Assembly: GCF_003813775.1 (NCBI RefSeq)
Contig: NZ_RPDH01000001.1
Coordinates: forward strand, 682,001 to 746,000
Source of the DNA: Chitinophaga lutea
GTDB lineage: Bacteria > Bacteroidota > Bacteroidia > Chitinophagales > Chitinophagaceae
Direction: 5' to 3'
DNA: 64,000 bases
The first letter of the stretch is position 1, and each line of letters begins with the position of its first letter. Below, in pieces: positions 60,165-64,000 of the stretch. Both the position numbers and the translations under genes were made by a program. The notes beneath the pieces were generated by a model. That model saw nothing but the letters and a program-made list of their open reading frames with translations. It had not been told where the DNA came from and did not search any database.

Positions 60165-61697
60165 TTATTTTAACCAGTAAGAATTTTGAGTGAGCAGGGA
60201 GTTTTGCGACAGCACGTCTGCGGCTACCGGCCAGTAGATACCGCCTTCGCCGATAAGCTTCAGGAAAGCCGGATCATCTTTTTTGATGCGCTGGTACCGG
60301 ATGCGGTCATAAAAGCGCCAGGCCTCGCCCATCAGCTCGCGGCGCCGCTCGGCGAATATTTCTTCGATGAGGTCTTTACCTGTGAACGCAGGGTTGACGA
60401 TGCCCCTGCTTTTCATCACGTTGGCCAGCCAGAGCTCCGCTTCCCCCCTGTCTCCTGTCATCACCGCGGCTTCGGCGCGCAACAGCGCCAGCTCCTCCAT
60501 GCGGGTGAAAGAAAGGGTGCCGGTGAAGAGTCGGAAAGTGCCGGACGAAGCACCGTTTTCGATCACCTTGATTTTGCTGAACACCGGGATGTTCTGGTTG
60601 TAGCTGGAGAAATAATAATCCCGCAGCGGGTAACCGGTACCGGGGTCGATGCTGAAACGCTCATCGCCGGGCTGGTTGAATATTTTTACGATGGAGTCTT
60701 TCGGCACGTACACTTCCGGCACCGTTTTGCTGATAAAAGGTTTGGCCAGGGTGTATTCTTCGATGTGCCCGGTGGTGGTACCTTCCTGGCTCATGTAGTC
60801 GAAGGTGAAGTTGAGTATCTGGGTGGGCGTGCGGCGGGCGAAGAAACCGTCGCTTGCACGCGTCAGTTCCACCGTAGTAGGCGTAAAGCGGATGCTGGCC
60901 TTCGGATAGTTATCGATGATGAAACGGGTGTACGCGATCACATCTGCATACCGTTCCTGCCAGGCTGCAATATGCGCCAGTACAGCGTAAGCGGAGACTT
61001 TGTTGAAGAGCGTACCGCTCCAGCGGCCCATGGATTCACTGTAATAAAAATTCGGTAACTGGGGGTCCGCGCCGCTGTAGATGTATGGAAGGTCTTTGGC
61101 CGCCTCCACCAGTTCGCGCTCCGCAAAAGCCAGCACGGTGTCCTGGCTGGTGCGGCGGAGCTGGGGAAACTGCCCGTCAAACGACGATACCAGCAAAGGC
61201 ACATCGCCCCAGATACGGGTCATGTAGAAATAAGCGAAAGCCCTCATCGAACGCATCTGCGCTATGTCTATCTTATAGTTGCCTTCGGAGTAATAGGCAT
61301 CTTTCGCCCGCACCTCGCCTGCCCGCTCGATGAAGAGGTTGGCAGCATTGATTACCGCATAAAAACGGCGCCAGCTCTGCAGGTTCTGTACAAGCGGGTA
61401 AGAAGCATTGAGATTGTTACCGATCACCGCTTTCAGGTCGGGCCGCGCCACCGCGGAAAAATCTCCCATGCGGAACTCGCCCTGCATCCAGTGCGTCGCA
61501 TTGTCGCACAAAGCCGCACGCATCAATCCGTACACGCCGATCAGGGCGTTACGGGTGTCTTCAATATCTTCCCAGTTGTCTTTTTCAGGCTTCACACGGT
61601 TGCTCTCCACATCCAGCATCTTGCTGCAGCTGAACAACACCGAGCACAGCGCCGCCAGTATGGCTATTCTTGGGAAGGTTCGGAATAATTTATTCAT
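60165..61697 (-). CDS. SusD/RagB-family nutrient-binding lipoprotein
   Basis: A 510-residue lipoprotein with signal MNKLFRTFPRIAILAALCSV and lipobox VLFSC. SusD motifs: NWEDIEDTRNALIGVYGLMR, MRSMRAFAYFYMTRIWGDVP near 165, LTFTRMEELALLRAEAAVMT-like helix (FTRMEELALLRAEAAVMTGD) near 405, and FAERRRELMGEAWRFYDRIR, ending YWPVAADVLSQNSLLTQNSY. It lies 25 bp after the partial SusC gene and 8 bp before the FAS1 gene. Confidence 0.92.
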   Translation of the reverse strand: MNKLFRTFPRIAILAALCSVLFSCSKMLDVESNRVKPEKDNWEDIEDTRNALIGVYGLMRAALCDNATHWMQGEFRMGDFSAVARPDLKAVIGNNLNASYPLVQNLQSWRRFYAVINAANLFIERAGEVRAKDAYYSEGNYKIDIAQMRSMRAFAYFYMTRIWGDVPLLVSSFDGQFPQLRRTSQDTVLAFAERELVEAAKDLPYIYSGADPQLPNFYYSESMGRWSGTLFNKVSAYAVLAHIAAWQERYADVIAYTRFIIDNYPKASIRFTPTTVELTRASDGFFARRTPTQILNFTFDYMSQEGTTTGHIEEYTLAKPFISKTVPEVYVPKDSIVKIFNQPGDERFSIDPGTGYPLRDYYFSSYNQNIPVFSKIKVIENGASSGTFRLFTGTLSFTRMEELALLRAEAAVMTGDRGEAELWLANVMKSRGIVNPAFTGKDLIEEIFAERRRELMGEAWRFYDRIRYQRIKKDDPAFLKLIGEGGIYWPVAADVLSQNSLLTQNSYWLK

Positions 61698-61722
61698 GAT
61701 ATACAACTGATATGCTTTGTGT

Positions 61723-64000
61723 TTATAAATCCAGTTTCAGGCCTACGATCACCGTTTTCGGGATGGGCATGGCAAACCCGTTGTCGTACCCGTTGTAGGT
61801 GGTCAGCTCCGGGTCGCGGCCAGTGTATTTGGTGATGGTCAGCAGGTTGGTGCCCGACACATAGAAGTAGCAGCGGGTAATGCCGGCTTTTTTCTTCTTC
61901 AGCCATGCTGTGCCGGCCACATCATAGCCGATAGTCACGGAGCGCAGTTTGAGGAAAGAGGCGTCTTCGAGGAAGAGGTCCTGGTCGAGGCGATAAGGGA
62001 TCACCTGGCTCCAGGGATTGTATACGGGATACGCCTTCATGTCTTTCGGCTTCTCCCAGAACGTGATCTCCTTCACGGAGTTGATATCGTAAGTGCCTTC
62101 ACGGTTGATGAAATCGTAGCGCGCCGCTGCTTCTTCATTCACCGCCTTCTGCCCGAGAGCAAAATAGAGGTTGAATTCAACGTTGAGGTGACCGTACTGC
62201 AGGTTGCTCCCGAAACCGCCGGTTACCGGTGGCATGAAGTTTCCTTTCAGCACTTTGTCGTCGTCGTTAATGGTATAGTCGCCATTATTATCGCGCCACG
62301 CCGGGTCGCCGCCTTTGAAAGCGATGCCCTTGTAAGTAACAGGCGCATCTTTGGCGGGATTCTTCGGCACGTCCGCATCGGTAGCATAAATGCCGTTGTT
62401 CTCCAGTACCCAGAAGCGGTCGATCGCCTCGCCCACTACCAGTTTCCGGTTGCCGCTCACAAATTGCGATGCGCCGCCGGGCAATGCTTTCAGCGAATTC
62501 CTGTTGTACGACACCTGCAGGGAAGGCGTCCATTGCCAGGGGCCTTTTTTGATCACGTCCGCCGCGGCCATCAGTTCGATGCCTTTGTTATTCACGTCGA
62601 GGCCGTTGCGGTAGGCGAACTTATAACCAGTTTCGGCCACCACCGGCATGGGCAGCAGCATGTTTTTGTCGTTTTTGGAATAAACGTCGAGCGAAAGGCG
62701 CAGGCGGTTATTGTATACTGCCAGGTCGGTTCCGAGGTTCGCGATGTCGGTATACCCCCATGCAATATCGTTGCCCACCCATCCGGAGGAGTACGGCCTG
62801 CTGATGCCGGGGAAAGCGTTGTAAGATGCGGCGTTCTCATGCCCCGTCCAGCCCAGATCCACTTTATATTGCGGCCCTACGGCATACCGGTCGTCCGTCA
62901 GCAAACGGCCCATTCTTCCCCACGATGCGCGGAGTTTCCAGGCATTGATGCGGCCGTTATCCGCCGCCAGCTGTTTCTTCAGGTTCCAGTCAAACGCTAC
63001 AGTCGGCGTAAACAGCCAGCGCGCATGAGCCGGCATGTACGACGAGCCGTCGTTGCGCAGCAAAACGTTCACCGAAAACAGGTCGTGGTGACGGTAGGTG
63101 AAGTTGCCGTACAGGGAAAACAGGCGATGCTTCTGCCCGTCAAGAAAACGGTAGATCAGCTGGTTGCCGTACGAGAGCGGGTTGAGATAGTTCTCGCTCT
63201 GCGAGTTCGGCTCCACGATGTTCATCTTCACCCGGTCGCTGGGGCCTTTGTAGCCACGGGAATACTCATAGCGGTAAAGCTCGGACTGGAACGACTGCCC
63301 TGCTTCCACATCCAGCCACTTTTCGCCGCCCAGCTGAAAGCTGTAGCCGGCAGAATTTTCAATACCCACGCGCTGGTTGTTTCCGAAGTAGTTGGAGATG
63401 TAGTTGTTACCATCCATTAACGACGAGTGCCAGAATATATCACGCAGGCTTTCGTTGTAATCATACAACAGTCGCGAAGTGATTTTCAGGCGCTGGAATT
63501 TTGCGCTCAACGCAAAAATCCCCTGCACGGAATTCATGTGATTTTTGTCGAACGACTTATTAAAGGAGTATAAGTATTTGTTGTAACCATCCAGGCCGGG
63601 CGTGAGCGGAGCCGTAACGTCGGGGATGTAGGCTGCTTCCGCAAAGCGGCTGCGGAGTGTTTTCACCGGAACGCGGTCCATACGGCTGGCGTTGATCATG
63701 GTAGAGGCCATCAGCCAGGGCAAAGGCGCCATGTTCACGAGGAAGGAGGCATTGTACTTGTCCATCCGCGAATCGCCGGCGATGCCGTTGCTTTGCGTTT
63801 TATCCCCGTAAAACCGGAAGTTGGCGCGTTCGGTACCGCCGGAAATGCTGGCGTTGATGTTGTGCACGGTAGCGTTCTGGTAATATGCATCACTCCAGTT
63901 GGCGGGGCCGTAATACAGCATGTTGGAAGAATCGCGCAGGTAGGCGGGATAACTCAGTGAATCCGCGGCGGTCGCATATTTCAGATAGAACTGACGGCGG
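61723..64000 (-). CDS. SusC/RagA-family TonB-dependent transporter, C-terminal part (5' end outside window)
   Basis: The frame is open to the right edge of the window, so signal peptide, possible STN and plug are not visible. About 758 residues of beta-barrel can be read, including YGNFTYRHHDLFSVNVLLRN, FTPTVAFDWNLKKQ, LRASWGRMG, VNNKGIELMAAAD, DDDKVLKGNFMPPVTGGFGS and LFLEDASFLKLRSVTIGYDV, with the standard end ending KTVIVGLKLDL. An internal ATG at 63921 is not the start. It is the most upstream gene seen of the operon 64000-44554; promoter and any regulator lie beyond the window. Confidence 0.93.
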   Translation of the reverse strand, partial: RRQFYLKYATAADSLSYPAYLRDSSNMLYYGPANWSDAYYQNATVHNINASISGGTERANFRFYGDKTQSNGIAGDSRMDKYNASFLVNMAPLPWLMASTMINASRMDRVPVKTLRSRFAEAAYIPDVTAPLTPGLDGYNKYLYSFNKSFDKNHMNSVQGIFALSAKFQRLKITSRLLYDYNESLRDIFWHSSLMDGNNYISNYFGNNQRVGIENSAGYSFQLGGEKWLDVEAGQSFQSELYRYEYSRGYKGPSDRVKMNIVEPNSQSENYLNPLSYGNQLIYRFLDGQKHRLFSLYGNFTYRHHDLFSVNVLLRNDGSSYMPAHARWLFTPTVAFDWNLKKQLAADNGRINAWKLRASWGRMGRLLTDDRYAVGPQYKVDLGWTGHENAASYNAFPGISRPYSSGWVGNDIAWGYTDIANLGTDLAVYNNRLRLSLDVYSKNDKNMLLPMPVVAETGYKFAYRNGLDVNNKGIELMAAADVIKKGPWQWTPSLQVSYNRNSLKALPGGASQFVSGNRKLVVGEAIDRFWVLENNGIYATDADVPKNPAKDAPVTYKGIAFKGGDPAWRDNNGDYTINDDDKVLKGNFMPPVTGGFGSNLQYGHLNVEFNLYFALGQKAVNEEAAARYDFINREGTYDINSVKEITFWEKPKDMKAYPVYNPWSQVIPYRLDQDLFLEDASFLKLRSVTIGYDVAGTAWLKKKKAGITRCYFYVSGTNLLTITKYTGRDPELTTYNGYDNGFAMPIPKTVIVGLKLDL

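Overview
The window looks like a chromosomal segment of a Bacteroidota bacterium, most likely a soil or plant-associated member of the Chitinophagaceae (Chitinophaga and relatives). The evidence is five SusC/TonB-dependent receptor genes, each followed by a SusD lipoprotein gene, two ECF sigma/FecR pairs, Bacteroidota-type promoters (TTG/TTTG, about 19 bp, then TAnnTTTG), few Shine-Dalgarno sequences, and a moderately high GC content for the phylum. I saw no rRNA, tRNA, insertion sequence, phage gene or CRISPR array.

Layout. (1) 1-5282 holds housekeeping genes: the 3' end of RNase Z (rnz), then dapA, accA, an SGNH hydrolase and kynureninase on the minus strand. Between rnz and dapA there is an orphan promoter-to-terminator unit that may be a small RNA. 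(2) 5353-11884 is an ECF sigma, FecR, SusC (with STN domain), SusD locus, followed by a GlxA-type AraC regulator. (3) 13182-24395 is a carbohydrate locus: an (alpha/alpha)6 glycosidase-like enzyme, a right-handed beta-helix protein, a PfkB sugar kinase, SusD, SusC (no STN) and a ROK repressor. Candidate operators lie in the SusC promoter region. (4) 24396-31636 is a mixed metabolic and regulatory stretch: a degenerate ~100-bp tandem repeat, an amidohydrolase, a Crp/Fnr regulator, a translationally coupled HAD phosphatase and CAT-like acetyltransferase, an old yellow enzyme, an AraC regulator and an esterase. (5) 31651-35414 has a TPR/HTH sensor-regulator, an 80-bp tandem duplication at its 3' end, and a three-gene unit encoding a small membrane protein and two exported proteins that resemble the TssD/Hcp tube protein of Bacteroidota type VI secretion. 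(6) 35432-44362 is a second sigma, FecR, SusC (STN), SusD locus ending in an FAD-dependent oxidoreductase. It has an apparent antisense transcript in the SusC leader. (7) 44554-64000 is one compact minus-strand operon of at least eleven genes that runs off the window. It holds two SusC-SusD-FAS1 modules, each followed by a different accessory lipoprotein, then three alkaline-phosphatase-fold/LamG lipoproteins and an M60-type metallopeptidase. It has no recognisable glycoside hydrolase.

How it works together. The two FecR/sigma loci have STN-bearing SusC proteins, which fits trans-envelope signalling. The ROK locus has an SusC without STN, which fits cytoplasmic sugar sensing. The 44554-64000 operon looks built to capture and cleave a glycoprotein or protein rather than a plain polysaccharide. 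The most unusual items are this operon with its apparently inactive phosphatase-fold proteins, the exported TssD-like pair, and the antisense RNA candidate at 42332-42453.
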